IMG/VR virus record: IMGVR_UViG_3300046808_000076
Coordinates: 1-48,017 of that record
Length of the DNA stretch: 48,017 bases
Direction: 5' to 3' (one strand)
Source: a virus
Positions 23,783-32,495 of the stretch are shown here, one piece after another. Positions within the stretch are counted from its first letter, which is position 1. Every line of letters starts with the position of its first letter. The translations under genes were made by a program, and so were the position numbers. Under the pieces are notes generated by a model, which worked only from the letters and a program-made list of their open reading frames with translations, was not told the origin of the DNA and did not search any database.

Positions 23783-24647
23783 GGTATTCACGATGTTTCT
23801 CACCACGCTCTTTGGGATACTTTGTTTTCTCCCATCCTACGTATTCATTTAGATTCCATACGAATGGTGGGAATTTATAGTCATCAGTAGAAAGAATTTC
23901 TTTGACGGATGGTCCATTGTTTAGTGCAGCAGAAATAAATTTCTCTGCGAACTTAAATTGCGATTCTATTTCCTCTCTACTAACTGATGATCTAAAACAA
24001 CGAAACTCAATAGTGCCTGTGTGTTTCATGCAATACGTATTGATGGCATACCTAAATGGTCTTCCCATAGAAACTCCATCCTTGCCTGCTGCATGTAGAC
24101 GAATAAAGTCTTCAAAGTCTTTCGCTAGATTGATAATGTTATCACACATATAATCTGGCATTGGTCTACCACCATCATACTTGAGATACATCTTAGCACC
24201 TTTACATGACTTCATTTGTCCTGCCTCATAGAACTGGTAACAGGATTCAATAACATCATTTTGATTCTCTTTGATATATTTAACCAGACGCTTGAGACCG
24301 TCTACGTCATCTTTAAGACCAGGAACAAATACGTGTAAATGCCCATGATTGACGCATGACGCTGATGGCTGATTTCCATTACTTACAAAGAAATCATGTA
24401 ATTCCATAATACGATCGACCTGTTGCTTCCATGTTTTAGTTGGCATGGTATTTATCTCACCACCCATATATGGCTCTTCACCCAAAGGATCGCACGCTAC
24501 ATATTTAAATGGATCATGAATGTTTACAATATCAGTTTCTGCATATTCCCATTTACCGAGATTCTCAGGAACCTGCAGACGACGATCAATGTCACCCCAT
24601 TCTATCTCGTAACCCCATGTGTAATTCTCAGATGGATATTGTTTCAT
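23769..24647 (-). CDS. Amidoligase-family enzyme (COOH-NH2 ligase)
   Basis: A 292-residue enzyme. GYEIEW (Glu14, Glu16), GGEINT at 62-67, HLHVF at 103-107 and TIEFRCFR near residue 215 are the conserved Glu/His/Arg pattern of the glutamine-synthetase/GCS-like Amidoligase_2 family. These enzymes join a carboxylate to an amine with ATP. It follows a class II glutamine amidotransferase gene with a 20-base overlap and precedes a GNAT gene, a phage neighbourhood of the kind described for amidoligases by Iyer and Aravind. GAGG lies before ATG 24647. Substrates are unknown: a peptide, cell-wall part or DNA-linked amino acid are all possible. Confidence 0.8.
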   Translation of the reverse strand: MKQYPSENYTWGYEIEWGDIDRRLQVPENLGKWEYAETDIVNIHDPFKYVACDPLGEEPYMGGEINTMPTKTWKQQVDRIMELHDFFVSNGNQPSASCVNHGHLHVFVPGLKDDVDGLKRLVKYIKENQNDVIESCYQFYEAGQMKSCKGAKMYLKYDGGRPMPDYMCDNIINLAKDFEDFIRLHAAGKDGVSMGRPFRYAINTYCMKHTGTIEFRCFRSSVSREEIESQFKFAEKFISAALNNGPSVKEILSTDDYKFPPFVWNLNEYVGWEKTKYPKERGEKHREYHEVA

Positions 24648-25341
24648 ATTCTACCTCTTGTAAGTCAAGATTGTCCACGTAAACTTTTTTAATATCAGTT
24701 GTAAGGTTAGAGTCGATCGTCATATATGTATTCATTGGAACCTCTGTTGACATCTCAAGACCAGCACGCTTTGCTATGTCTGGTGTAGAAGTCACAACAT
24801 ATCCATTTTGCACTGCCGTGAAATACAGAGGACGTTTACCATTTCTATAGAAACGCATTCTTCTAGTTAAATAGAGTTCAACTACACCCATTGACATATG
24901 AGAAAACTCATTCAGTGGATCTTCAGAATGTAAAACTAATTCGCTATCATTCTTAGTAATGCAGTCGTATCCATAAAGGTCTTTCCATTTCTCTGGCAAC
25001 TCTTGAGTGATGACGCCATTATGAACGATAGATTTCTCATTGTAATACAATGGTTGATTATACTCAAGATCACTGGTCGAATAACGACAATGACCAATTA
25101 AATATAGATTGCCATCTTCTGCAAGCATGTCGGATAGATTGTCATTGTGAAGATATTTCTCTACAAATTTGTCTGCTGGGATTGGCTCTTGAATTGTTTC
25201 AATTTTGAAACTCCACTTTGGTAAGAACGACATACCAGTAGCATGCATTCCACGAATCTTAGATTCAAGAAATACTCTGTGTATCATGTCAAAATCCTCT
25301 TTAGAGGGTTTCTGTATAATCAATCCAATGACGGCACACAT
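24628..25341 (-). CDS. Class II glutamine amidotransferase (Ntn-hydrolase)
   Basis: A 237-residue stand-alone GATase II. The nucleophile Cys2 follows Met1 directly (MCAVIG), as required after Met removal. GHCRYSTSD at 83-91 and VHNGVI at 106-111 are the glutamine-binding motifs of the PurF/GlmS-type fold. It would release ammonia from glutamine, presumably for the amidoligase translated just after it (20-base overlap). Its start overlaps the stop of the TET/JBP-like gene as TAATG, so it is tightly coupled to that oxygenase. No synthase domain is fused, so the acceptor enzyme must be separate. Confidence 0.9.
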   Translation of the reverse strand: MCAVIGLIIQKPSKEDFDMIHRVFLESKIRGMHATGMSFLPKWSFKIETIQEPIPADKFVEKYLHNDNLSDMLAEDGNLYLIGHCRYSTSDLEYNQPLYYNEKSIVHNGVITQELPEKWKDLYGYDCITKNDSELVLHSEDPLNEFSHMSMGVVELYLTRRMRFYRNGKRPLYFTAVQNGYVVTSTPDIAKRAGLEMSTEVPMNTYMTIDSNLTTDIKKVYVDNLDLQEVEYETISI

Positions 25342-26642
25342 TATGCAAAGAACTCCTCAATTGTTGACTTGTCTGCTTCTGGATGATACTTTACCAGTTC
25401 AGATCTACCTAGTTTAGACTCACAATAGTCATACCATTCATCGCTCGTCCACATTCCCTGAGATACACCATTCCATAATGGACGCCACTCTGGATGTTCT
25501 TTATTGAGTCTTCTGTTCTCAACAAAATCAAATCTAGTATCTTCATACTCTTTGCTGCCAAGTTCTAACATCTTCTCACGGAAATAACAAACAAGACTGA
25601 TACGCTCGGCTACTTCATCATGACATATGATTGGTGTATTTCCATGAATAACATCGTGATTATTAATCAACAATAGATCTCCAGGTCTTACGTTTACTGC
25701 GACTCTATACTCTGGTGCTACAAGATATGCTCCTGTATAGTTTCCATTGTTTGTGAGAGTTAACAGATTTGATAAACCAGAGTTCAAATCACCAGCATCT
25801 CTGTGGGCTGCAGTTCTAAATGTCTTGTTAACTGTGATTGTTGTAAATGGAGTTTCTGGTACAAGAAATCTAGAATCAATCTTGTTTGCTGCTTCCATCT
25901 GGTTTGCATATCTCCACGGCATAAGTTCTTTGAATCCCGTCGCCAATGTCTGAAGAAATGGAAATGCCAGTTTAAACTTATCAAAATTATCTCTGGTATA
26001 AGAAGTAGCACGACCGTATGGTATTCTAGGATAACGATCAAACCATCCAGCAATACCAGAATTAACAGAGTTGGCATATGTAGTTTGACAGATTAGTTTA
26101 TCTGCAACAAACTCAGCAGAATCTCTTGCTGCATCCTTAGACATCTTTCGTGCCTTCTCTACCCAAGTTTCAAACTCAAAGTTCTCTTGTTTGACTCTTT
26201 CAATAGACCAAACTCTGGCTCTGTTAGATACAGAATCTTTTTTGTTTTCGTATTTCTTCTTAATCTCTTCGATTGGATCTTCGCCAAAAAGATTTTCTGT
26301 TGGTTTCAAAAACTGATCTATGATATCATATTGATACTCTGTCACCCATTCACGATTGCCAAGTTTCTCAGCTCGTGGACCAGCAGCAAGACCACGATTC
26401 TGCGTTTCAGTTGCTGCCTCTCTCAAACCAGCATACGCTGCATCCTGCTGCTCTTTAGAAAAGTAGTTTTTACGAAACTTTAGAATTATTCTTTCTTCTG
26501 ATAGCGACTCTGCCTGACCTGGAATATCTGGCATGTATACATCTGCATCTTCTTCGATCAGAGTATCATAATGACTCTCGTCAAGAAACTGCCCAAGTAA
26601 ATGTTCGCAATTGATTTTCTTATCAGCGACAATAACTTTCAT
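25341..26642 (-). CDS. TET/JBP-family 2OG-Fe(II) DNA dioxygenase
   Basis: A 433-residue protein. The iron facial triad is His280-x-Asp282 (AHRDAGDL) and His333 in VIHGNTPI; Arg347 in ERISLVCYF is the 2-oxoglutarate-binding residue. VNKTFRTAAHRD, YRVAVNVRPGD and the N-terminal QNRGLAAGPR resemble TET/JBP proteins rather than AlkB or prolyl hydroxylases. Members hydroxylate 5-methylcytosine or thymine in duplex DNA. GGAG precedes ATG 26642, 9 bases after gp41, so it is part of the replication operon. It should act after replication. Which base it oxidises cannot be read from the sequence. Confidence 0.85.
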   Translation of the reverse strand: MKVIVADKKINCEHLLGQFLDESHYDTLIEEDADVYMPDIPGQAESLSEERIILKFRKNYFSKEQQDAAYAGLREAATETQNRGLAAGPRAEKLGNREWVTEYQYDIIDQFLKPTENLFGEDPIEEIKKKYENKKDSVSNRARVWSIERVKQENFEFETWVEKARKMSKDAARDSAEFVADKLICQTTYANSVNSGIAGWFDRYPRIPYGRATSYTRDNFDKFKLAFPFLQTLATGFKELMPWRYANQMEAANKIDSRFLVPETPFTTITVNKTFRTAAHRDAGDLNSGLSNLLTLTNNGNYTGAYLVAPEYRVAVNVRPGDLLLINNHDVIHGNTPIICHDEVAERISLVCYFREKMLELGSKEYEDTRFDFVENRRLNKEHPEWRPLWNGVSQGMWTSDEWYDYCESKLGRSELVKYHPEADKSTIEEFFA

Positions 26643-26651
26643 ATCTTCTCC

Positions 26652-28046
26652 TTAAAACTTAAACCCTTTAAAAGAATCGCTCTGTAATCTTTTACCAAAA
26701 TCACTTTTGTCAAATGCTGGACTATCATCTTCTTTCTGTCCAGAATCTGCCAGACCGACCTGTGCAGAAGATTCAACATCGTAAAGTTTCATTTTAGAAC
26801 GATCAACTCCAATGACGAATCTCTTGTAATAGTTGGGATCACTGTAACGATTCTTCAACTGCTTAACAATAATCTGATTCAATTGTTCCAACTCTTCATT
26901 ACTAACCAGTGCAATCATAAAGTCTGCTGTTGCTGGAAGACCAAATGATTCAGAAGTATCTTCCAATCCTGGATCTGAATTAGTATAACCAGATCTAGTT
27001 GTTTGTGTAGCTGATATAATTGGGACATTATATTCAACTGCCAACCCACGCAACTCCTCAGCAATGGCTTTAATATATGTATAAGAGTTTACATTTGCAT
27101 TCATTTTCATACGTTGACTTGCACAGATATTCAAATAGTCAATCATTATAATGTCTGGTTTAAACTCTCGCTTCATCTTTAGTTCTTCAAGCAATGCACG
27201 AAAGTGACCCGCATGAGCACTTGCTGTTGGATACTCTTTAACAATAAGTTTGCCTTGAGTTTTCTTATTAATCCTATCAATCCTACTCTCAAAAATATCC
27301 TTGTCTACAACTTTCAACTCATCCATCGTCAGGTTAAGAAGGTTCGCGTCAATACGTTCAGCGATACGTTCCTCAGCCATCTCCATAGTTATGTATAATA
27401 CATTTTTGTTTGCTACCAGTGCAGATGCTGCCACATGACACATAAACAATGATTTACCAACACCAGTACCAGCCAAAACAATGTTCAATGTTTTCTTGCT
27501 AAGTCCACCCTTAGTGATCTTGTTGAACATATCAAGATCAAATGCAACCTTCTCCTCGACTTTATGATAAAAGTCATAGCGTTCTGGTGCATTCTCTATG
27601 TAGTCGTGTCCTACATGGTTGTCGAATGATACTGCCAATGCATCTGAGAGGATAGATGGTATGGCGTCTTGAGTATGCGCTGGATCTTTACCGTCAATGA
27701 TCTTGATAGAATCAAGAATGGCATTGTAAACTGCTCTGTTCTTACAGAACTTCTCAGTGTTTTGTATTAGCCACTCTTCATTCTCTTCAGCAGTGGTTAG
27801 TTGTTTGGCATACTCCAGCATCTCTGGGACTTCTTTGTCCGTAAATCCAGATAGGTTACCAATCTCAATGGCTAGAATTTCTGGACTTGCTGGCTTGTTA
27901 TACTGTTCAAAAAACTTAATTAATAAAGAAGCAATTGCTGCTTCTTTTCTATCTGCAAAATAAGACTTCTTTAAATGCGGTACGACCTTACGACAATACT
28001 CTTCATTGTTTATCAGATTCGACAGAATCGCTGTCTCTATTCTCAT
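26652..28046 (-). CDS. 41: Replicative DNA helicase, T4 gp41 (DnaB-type)
   Basis: A 464-residue hexameric helicase that unwinds DNA ahead of the fork and binds the primase. An N-terminal helical domain (IETAILSNLINNEEYC) leads to a RecA-type core with Walker A GTGVGKS, Walker B IIMIDYLN and a DnaB-type ISATQTTRSG segment. ATG 28046 has GGAG ahead of it and is preferred over the in-frame GTG at 28055. It overlaps the small upstream gene by 44 bases. The order uvsX, small gene, 41 is typical of T4-like phages. Confidence 0.95.
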   Translation of the reverse strand: MRIETAILSNLINNEEYCRKVVPHLKKSYFADRKEAAIASLLIKFFEQYNKPASPEILAIEIGNLSGFTDKEVPEMLEYAKQLTTAEENEEWLIQNTEKFCKNRAVYNAILDSIKIIDGKDPAHTQDAIPSILSDALAVSFDNHVGHDYIENAPERYDFYHKVEEKVAFDLDMFNKITKGGLSKKTLNIVLAGTGVGKSLFMCHVAASALVANKNVLYITMEMAEERIAERIDANLLNLTMDELKVVDKDIFESRIDRINKKTQGKLIVKEYPTASAHAGHFRALLEELKMKREFKPDIIMIDYLNICASQRMKMNANVNSYTYIKAIAEELRGLAVEYNVPIISATQTTRSGYTNSDPGLEDTSESFGLPATADFMIALVSNEELEQLNQIIVKQLKNRYSDPNYYKRFVIGVDRSKMKLYDVESSAQVGLADSGQKEDDSPAFDKSDFGKRLQSDSFKGFKF

Positions 28047-28341
28047 CAACTCCACCTGTGTAAGTTATGCTATTTTCCGCAATTCCCTCATGAATTAAAT
28101 CTTGAAGGATATCACCAATATACTGCTCAAATGGTTCTTTGTTACCAAACCCTTTACCACCATTATCTAATATCTCATACTCAAAATGCATTTTCAGTGT
28201 ATCATTTTCTTCGTCTTCTTCGAAGTTAACAACACCATAGGTATACATTATACCCTCAAATGGACCTTCCGTCAACTTTATCGCATCAATACCTGCTTCT
28301 TTGTGATGCATTACAACGTAAGGTTTAAGTGTTCTCGCCAT
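28003..28341 (-). CDS. Small conserved protein between uvsX and 41
   Basis: A 112-residue acidic protein (MARTLKPYVVMHHKEAGIDA). It has a beta-rich first half (GPFEGIMYTYGVV, LKMHFEYEILD), then a helix FEQYIGDILQDLI and an acidic tail. It overlaps uvsX by 17 bases and gp41 by 44 bases, and GAGGAAG precedes its ATG at 28341. The same slot is occupied by a small unassigned protein in many aquatic T4-like phages. Linkage suggests a recombination or replication accessory role, without direct evidence. Confidence 0.75.
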   Translation of the reverse strand: MARTLKPYVVMHHKEAGIDAIKLTEGPFEGIMYTYGVVNFEEDEENDTLKMHFEYEILDNGGKGFGNKEPFEQYIGDILQDLIHEGIAENSITYTGGVDENRDSDSVESDKQ

Positions 28342-29404
28342 ATTCTTCCTCGTCTATCTTGTCAAGTTCCTCAGCAATATCTTCATCCTTTAGGATTTCT
28401 CCAGCAGCAACTTGATATTTGTTCTTTACAAAATTGATAAACGATTTTTGTTTTAGGATTGGCATCCAGAAATCTTTGTTGTCGGTTTCCTTGAGGCGAT
28501 ACTTCTTCTCCTCAACACCGTCGTCATCTACGCGCGAATACCAACCATTGGATGGTTTAATAACGTGCCCAGATTCGAGTGCAATATCAAGTAAACCAGA
28601 CCAACGGCTAATGCCACCATCAAAAGAAACAGTAACAGGAATTTTAGATTTTTCTCTGACATATCTTGATTTCTCTACATTGATTATGAAGTTGTAGCCG
28701 ATCAACTCAGTTCCCTCTTTCTCTTGTTGACGACCAAGGATAAAGATATTGTCGGCTGAATAATAAGAACCTGTACCGCCACCCACGATATCTTTTGGAT
28801 ACAGACCAATCTCTTTATATGTATGATTGACTACGACCATAGGAATATCTTTTAGAGTCAAATGTGGGGTGACCATACGAAACAGCGACTTCAGTTGCTT
28901 GGCACGAGACATATCTGCAACTGCTTTGCCATCTAATGCATCCTCAACTTCTTTCTTTGACGCAAGATTACCAATAGAATCAATTAGAATAATTACATGA
29001 TCTTCTCGTTCAATAGTTTCCAATTGTTTCATTACATCAAATTTTAACTGCTCAACATCAGTGACTGGTGTATGAATAACTTTCTCACTATCGATGCCGA
29101 AAGAGTCAAAGTAGGATTGTGGTGTACCAAACTCTGAATCATAAAACAAAACAACACCGTCAGAGTATTTGTCGAGATATGCTTTCGCCATTAACAAACT
29201 AAATGCAGTTTTGAAGTGCTTACTCGGACCTGCCCACATTGTAAGTCCTGGTGTCAGTCCACCATCAAGACGACCAGACAATGCCACATTGAGAACTGGA
29301 ATCGTGGTCGGGATCATATCTTTCTTTGTAAAGAACTTAGATTGCGAAAGGACTGATGTGTCCTTAATAGTGGAATTCTTTTTAAGTTTGTCTAGTATGC
29401 TCAT
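28325..29404 (-). CDS. uvsX: RecA-like recombinase UvsX
   Basis: A 359-residue strand-exchange protein for recombination-dependent replication and repair. The Walker A is GPSKHFKT, the form typical of UvsX, and ILIDSIGN is Walker B. VVVNHTYKE and the GGGTGSYYSADN loop follow as in T4 UvsX. Length is normal (T4 391). It is the first gene of the operon uvsX-hyp-41-TET/JBP-GATase-amidoligase-GNAT, behind promoter 29429-29457. GAGG lies upstream of ATG 29404. Confidence 0.96.
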   Translation of the reverse strand: MSILDKLKKNSTIKDTSVLSQSKFFTKKDMIPTTIPVLNVALSGRLDGGLTPGLTMWAGPSKHFKTAFSLLMAKAYLDKYSDGVVLFYDSEFGTPQSYFDSFGIDSEKVIHTPVTDVEQLKFDVMKQLETIEREDHVIILIDSIGNLASKKEVEDALDGKAVADMSRAKQLKSLFRMVTPHLTLKDIPMVVVNHTYKEIGLYPKDIVGGGTGSYYSADNIFILGRQQEKEGTELIGYNFIINVEKSRYVREKSKIPVTVSFDGGISRWSGLLDIALESGHVIKPSNGWYSRVDDDGVEEKKYRLKETDNKDFWMPILKQKSFINFVKNKYQVAAGEILKDEDIAEELDKIDEEEYGENT

Positions 29405-29428
29405 AATATCCTCTTAAGTTATTACAGT

Positions 29429-29457
29429 ATTATACTACATATCTGATTAAATGTAAA
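29429..29457 (-). promoter_or_regulatory. Sigma70-like promoter of the uvsX/41/TET-JBP operon
   Basis: TTTACA, 17-base spacer and TATAAT on the minus strand, about 25 bases before the uvsX start. The -35 box abuts the stop codon of the hydroxylase-like gene. Confidence 0.8.
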
Positions 29458-29458
29458 G

Positions 29459-30010
29459 TTATTTTGGATTGTTTTTGTGATGCGGAACATCAAATACAAA
29501 AGTTACACGAACACAGTCCCCAAGATTTTCTGTTCCGTGCGGGAGTTTGTTATTGAACCATAATAGAGTTCCAGGTTCAACAATATATTCTTCATCACCA
29601 ACCATATATTTGTATCTTCCAAGTATTGATAGATGGTATCTATCTCTTGTCTGATAGTAACTGCCAAAGTCTATGTGCTTTCCAACTGATCCGCCAACTG
29701 GCAAAGACAAAAATCCACATCGACTAAATCTCTTAAAGTTTCTTCTTAGAAAATTAATAATTTCTGTGTGTCTTCTGCATGCCTCTGTTGGTATGCAAAT
29801 TTCTGTGTCTCCAACATATTGTCCTTCATGTTCTATACCACCCACAACTAACTGTAAAACTCCAGCTTCAATTTCTGGGAATCCTCTATCTAACATAGAC
29901 TGCGCACCGTCAACCCTTTTCTGCATCCCCCAATCTTCAGGATACATTTCCAGTTGACGAACTATCTTTGATACATTTATACCAGTCTTTATGATCTTGA
30001 TATTATCCAA
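29459..30010 (-). CDS. Aspartyl/asparaginyl beta-hydroxylase-like 2OG oxygenase
   Basis: A 183-residue double-stranded beta-helix oxygenase. Iron ligands His112-x-Asp114 (KHIDFG) and His158 (LPHGTENLG), and Arg168 in VRVTFVFDV, fit the aspartyl/asparaginyl hydroxylase family; RYHLSI and GTLLWFNN are also typical. The start is unusual: TTG 30010, preceded by GGAGG at a 6-base distance; no ATG lies before residue 22. It overlaps the polymerase stop by 8 bases. Proteins of this class occur widely in marine phages. The target (protein side chain or small molecule) is unknown. Confidence 0.8.
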   Translation of the reverse strand: MDNIKIIKTGINVSKIVRQLEMYPEDWGMQKRVDGAQSMLDRGFPEIEAGVLQLVVGGIEHEGQYVGDTEICIPTEACRRHTEIINFLRRNFKRFSRCGFLSLPVGGSVGKHIDFGSYYQTRDRYHLSILGRYKYMVGDEEYIVEPGTLLWFNNKLPHGTENLGDCVRVTFVFDVPHHKNNPK

Positions 30011-32495
30011 AGAATTCCTCCAGAGAACTTCCCTTTTCGGTTTTCCATCCTAGTGGTTCAATAACAATCTGTAATGCGTCAAGAAAAACCTTTTGAAACT
30101 GTTTATCATAATCTATGTATGTATGCAATTCTAGTTCTTTCGGTAAGTGCTGCACAAAGGCAATAACATCTTCTTGAATCGGATTAGGCATCTTCATGTA
30201 TACAAACTTAATCTTATCGCCATCACGAATCGCCTGATACTTTTTATCTAATCCCCTTTGTTTCACATAATGATTATACAACAGAGCACCGCGAACATGG
30301 ATTGGAGTTCCTTTTGCATAGATTGGAGAACCAGCATAAATCTTCACACCGTTGACACCTCGCGGAAATGCAATATCTTCAACAGGCATCTCTAGAAATT
30401 GTATTCTTTTCTGTTCTATGTATTGATGTAGATTTTCTTCGCTGCCTTTTAAGATAACTTGAATAGAATCCCTAAGCATATCACGAATGGCTGCTGGAGT
30501 TGAAGACTTAACCATCTCCAAACCCATGACCTTCAACTTAGGTTTGGCATACTGTACACCTTCAGAGTTATGTACATTTAATATGTAGCGTTTCTTGGCA
30601 GTCCAGATCGCTTGATCAGCAAGAACTTCTCGCTTCATTTGCATCTTTTGCGAGTGCGCATTCATATAATCTGCCAACTCTTGATAACTATTATCAATGA
30701 ACGGTTGGAAGATCTCCTCGCAAACCTTATCCATGTATTTAATTTTCTGCTCTGTGGTTTTACCTTCGCACAGTTTTTCAATTAAAGATTCCAAAGAAAG
30801 ATAGATTGAATCTGTATCGATAGCAATAACATAATCATTTTCCTGCGTCTTCATCGTCTTATTCATAAACTCGTTTAGTTTATTAGCAATCCAACGAATA
30901 GACAATTGACCAGATGTCGTGATTCCTTCTGCCATACGTATGTCAAAGTAACGAAAGAACTCGTTACCCATGGCACCGTAAGCAGAGTTGAGTGCAATCT
31001 TCATCGCCATCTGCAGATTATTCAGGCGACTTATTTCTTTGACAAGCTGTTTGTTGCCTTTATCATTCTCATACTCCTGCTGAACCTTTAGCATCTGTTT
31101 CTTAAATTTGCTTCGGTCAGTATACATCTTTTCCATTAACTCAGGCATGAACCCTTTATGTTCTCTGGCGTAACACCATCCATTAGCAGTCAGTGCCAGA
31201 TCTCTACGTTGTAGATAAGAAGTATCAATCTCTTTGTTTAAAAGTTTATCGACTGAACAAGAGATCTTTTCATCAGTCAATGTCTCTGGAGAGATATTGT
31301 ACTGCATAATCAAATGCGGATACAAACTATTCAAGTCAAACGAAGCGACCCATCTATGTCGACCAATTATTGGATCCTTGACAAATGCACCTTCAAACTG
31401 AGTACTCTTTGATCCACCATTTTTCTTAATGGGAATTGCTATGTTTTTACTACGTAGATGATTGTAAATGATGGCATCCCACATACGAACCTGAGAAAAC
31501 ACATCTTCAAAATTAATCTTGGCGTTGTACGCCATAGTGTACAGCAATTCAAGTAGACGCATCTTATCATCTAACATCTCAACAAGTTCTACGTCGTGAA
31601 TGTTATACTCAACGAAGTCTTTCCAATAGTTAGAATAGAAATCTCTAAAGTCAACTCCAGGATTTTCTTTCTTGCGCTCACCTAGTTCTTGCTCTGCGAT
31701 ATAGTCTAGTTTGTAGGATTCTTGTTTGGTATATGTAAACTTTTTATACAAGTCCAAGTAGTCAAGCTGAGCAATGCCGTGCAGGTCATAAGAGATTTCC
31801 TCGTTACCTTTGACGTATATGCTGCGGTGCTGAATCAATCCCCATGGTGAGAGTTTAGATGCTACGTTTTCTCCAAGTTCTCTTGTAATTCTTCCAGCAA
31901 GATATGGTATGTCAAAGAATGCAATGTTCCAACCAGTGATTACATCAGGATAGTTTGCCTGCCAGAAATCCATAAATCTAGTGAGCAGTTGACGCTCGCT
32001 TGAACAGAAAACATAGTTAACGTCATCTCTGATCTTTGTATATTCTTTTGTTCCAAAAGTCGTAATTACTTTTGTTTTGGAATTCTTGATTGTGATTAGA
32101 AGAATCTCTTCGTTCGTAGTTTTAACATCTGGAAATCCTCCCTCAGTGGAAGTTTCGATGTCAAGATAGAATGTTTTTATTTGGTCTACGTCCCAGTTGA
32201 TATCATAGTCATATGTATCACTGATATACTGACAGACATAGTTTGTGTTACCATTCAATTCGAATCCAGCAACATCCTCATATCTGTTAATAAATTCTCT
32301 CGTTTCTTTTATAGTGCCAGGTTGTACCTCATCAAGCACCTTTCCATCAAGAGTCTTCCATTTGCTTCCAGGTTTTTTAGATGCAACGAAAAGGGTTGGA
32401 GAGTAATCTACTCTATATGAGAATGCTTTGCCGTGTTCATAACCACGAACCAACATCTTGTTGCCATAGGGATATACGTTAGTATAAAATTGCAT
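30003..32495 (-). CDS. 43: DNA polymerase, family B, T4 gp43
   Basis: An 830-residue replicative polymerase with 3'-5' proofreading. Exonuclease motifs: YLDIETST, ITGWNIAFFDIPY and EYNIHDVEL. Polymerase motif A is DLNSLYPHLI, motif B KIALNSAYGAMGN and motif C AIDTDSIYLS. KKRYILNVHN and the C-terminal SLEEFFG clamp-contact-like tail complete it. I use ATG 32495, which overlaps the exonuclease stop as TAATG, rather than the upstream in-frame start. All catalytic Asp residues are intact and there is no intein or split, which is worth noting because T4-like polymerase genes are sometimes interrupted. Confidence 0.97.
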   Translation of the reverse strand: MQFYTNVYPYGNKMLVRGYEHGKAFSYRVDYSPTLFVASKKPGSKWKTLDGKVLDEVQPGTIKETREFINRYEDVAGFELNGNTNYVCQYISDTYDYDINWDVDQIKTFYLDIETSTEGGFPDVKTTNEEILLITIKNSKTKVITTFGTKEYTKIRDDVNYVFCSSERQLLTRFMDFWQANYPDVITGWNIAFFDIPYLAGRITRELGENVASKLSPWGLIQHRSIYVKGNEEISYDLHGIAQLDYLDLYKKFTYTKQESYKLDYIAEQELGERKKENPGVDFRDFYSNYWKDFVEYNIHDVELVEMLDDKMRLLELLYTMAYNAKINFEDVFSQVRMWDAIIYNHLRSKNIAIPIKKNGGSKSTQFEGAFVKDPIIGRHRWVASFDLNSLYPHLIMQYNISPETLTDEKISCSVDKLLNKEIDTSYLQRRDLALTANGWCYAREHKGFMPELMEKMYTDRSKFKKQMLKVQQEYENDKGNKQLVKEISRLNNLQMAMKIALNSAYGAMGNEFFRYFDIRMAEGITTSGQLSIRWIANKLNEFMNKTMKTQENDYVIAIDTDSIYLSLESLIEKLCEGKTTEQKIKYMDKVCEEIFQPFIDNSYQELADYMNAHSQKMQMKREVLADQAIWTAKKRYILNVHNSEGVQYAKPKLKVMGLEMVKSSTPAAIRDMLRDSIQVILKGSEENLHQYIEQKRIQFLEMPVEDIAFPRGVNGVKIYAGSPIYAKGTPIHVRGALLYNHYVKQRGLDKKYQAIRDGDKIKFVYMKMPNPIQEDVIAFVQHLPKELELHTYIDYDKQFQKVFLDALQIVIEPLGWKTEKGSSLEEFFG

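Noticed and set aside
24450-24462. GATAAATA-type octamers inside genes (also near 38395 and 5655)
   Set aside because: They lie in the middle of coding sequence without a gene start at the right distance; expected by chance in AT-rich DNA.
30003-32495. Intein or split in the DNA polymerase
   Set aside because: Motifs A, B and C are uninterrupted and spacing is normal.
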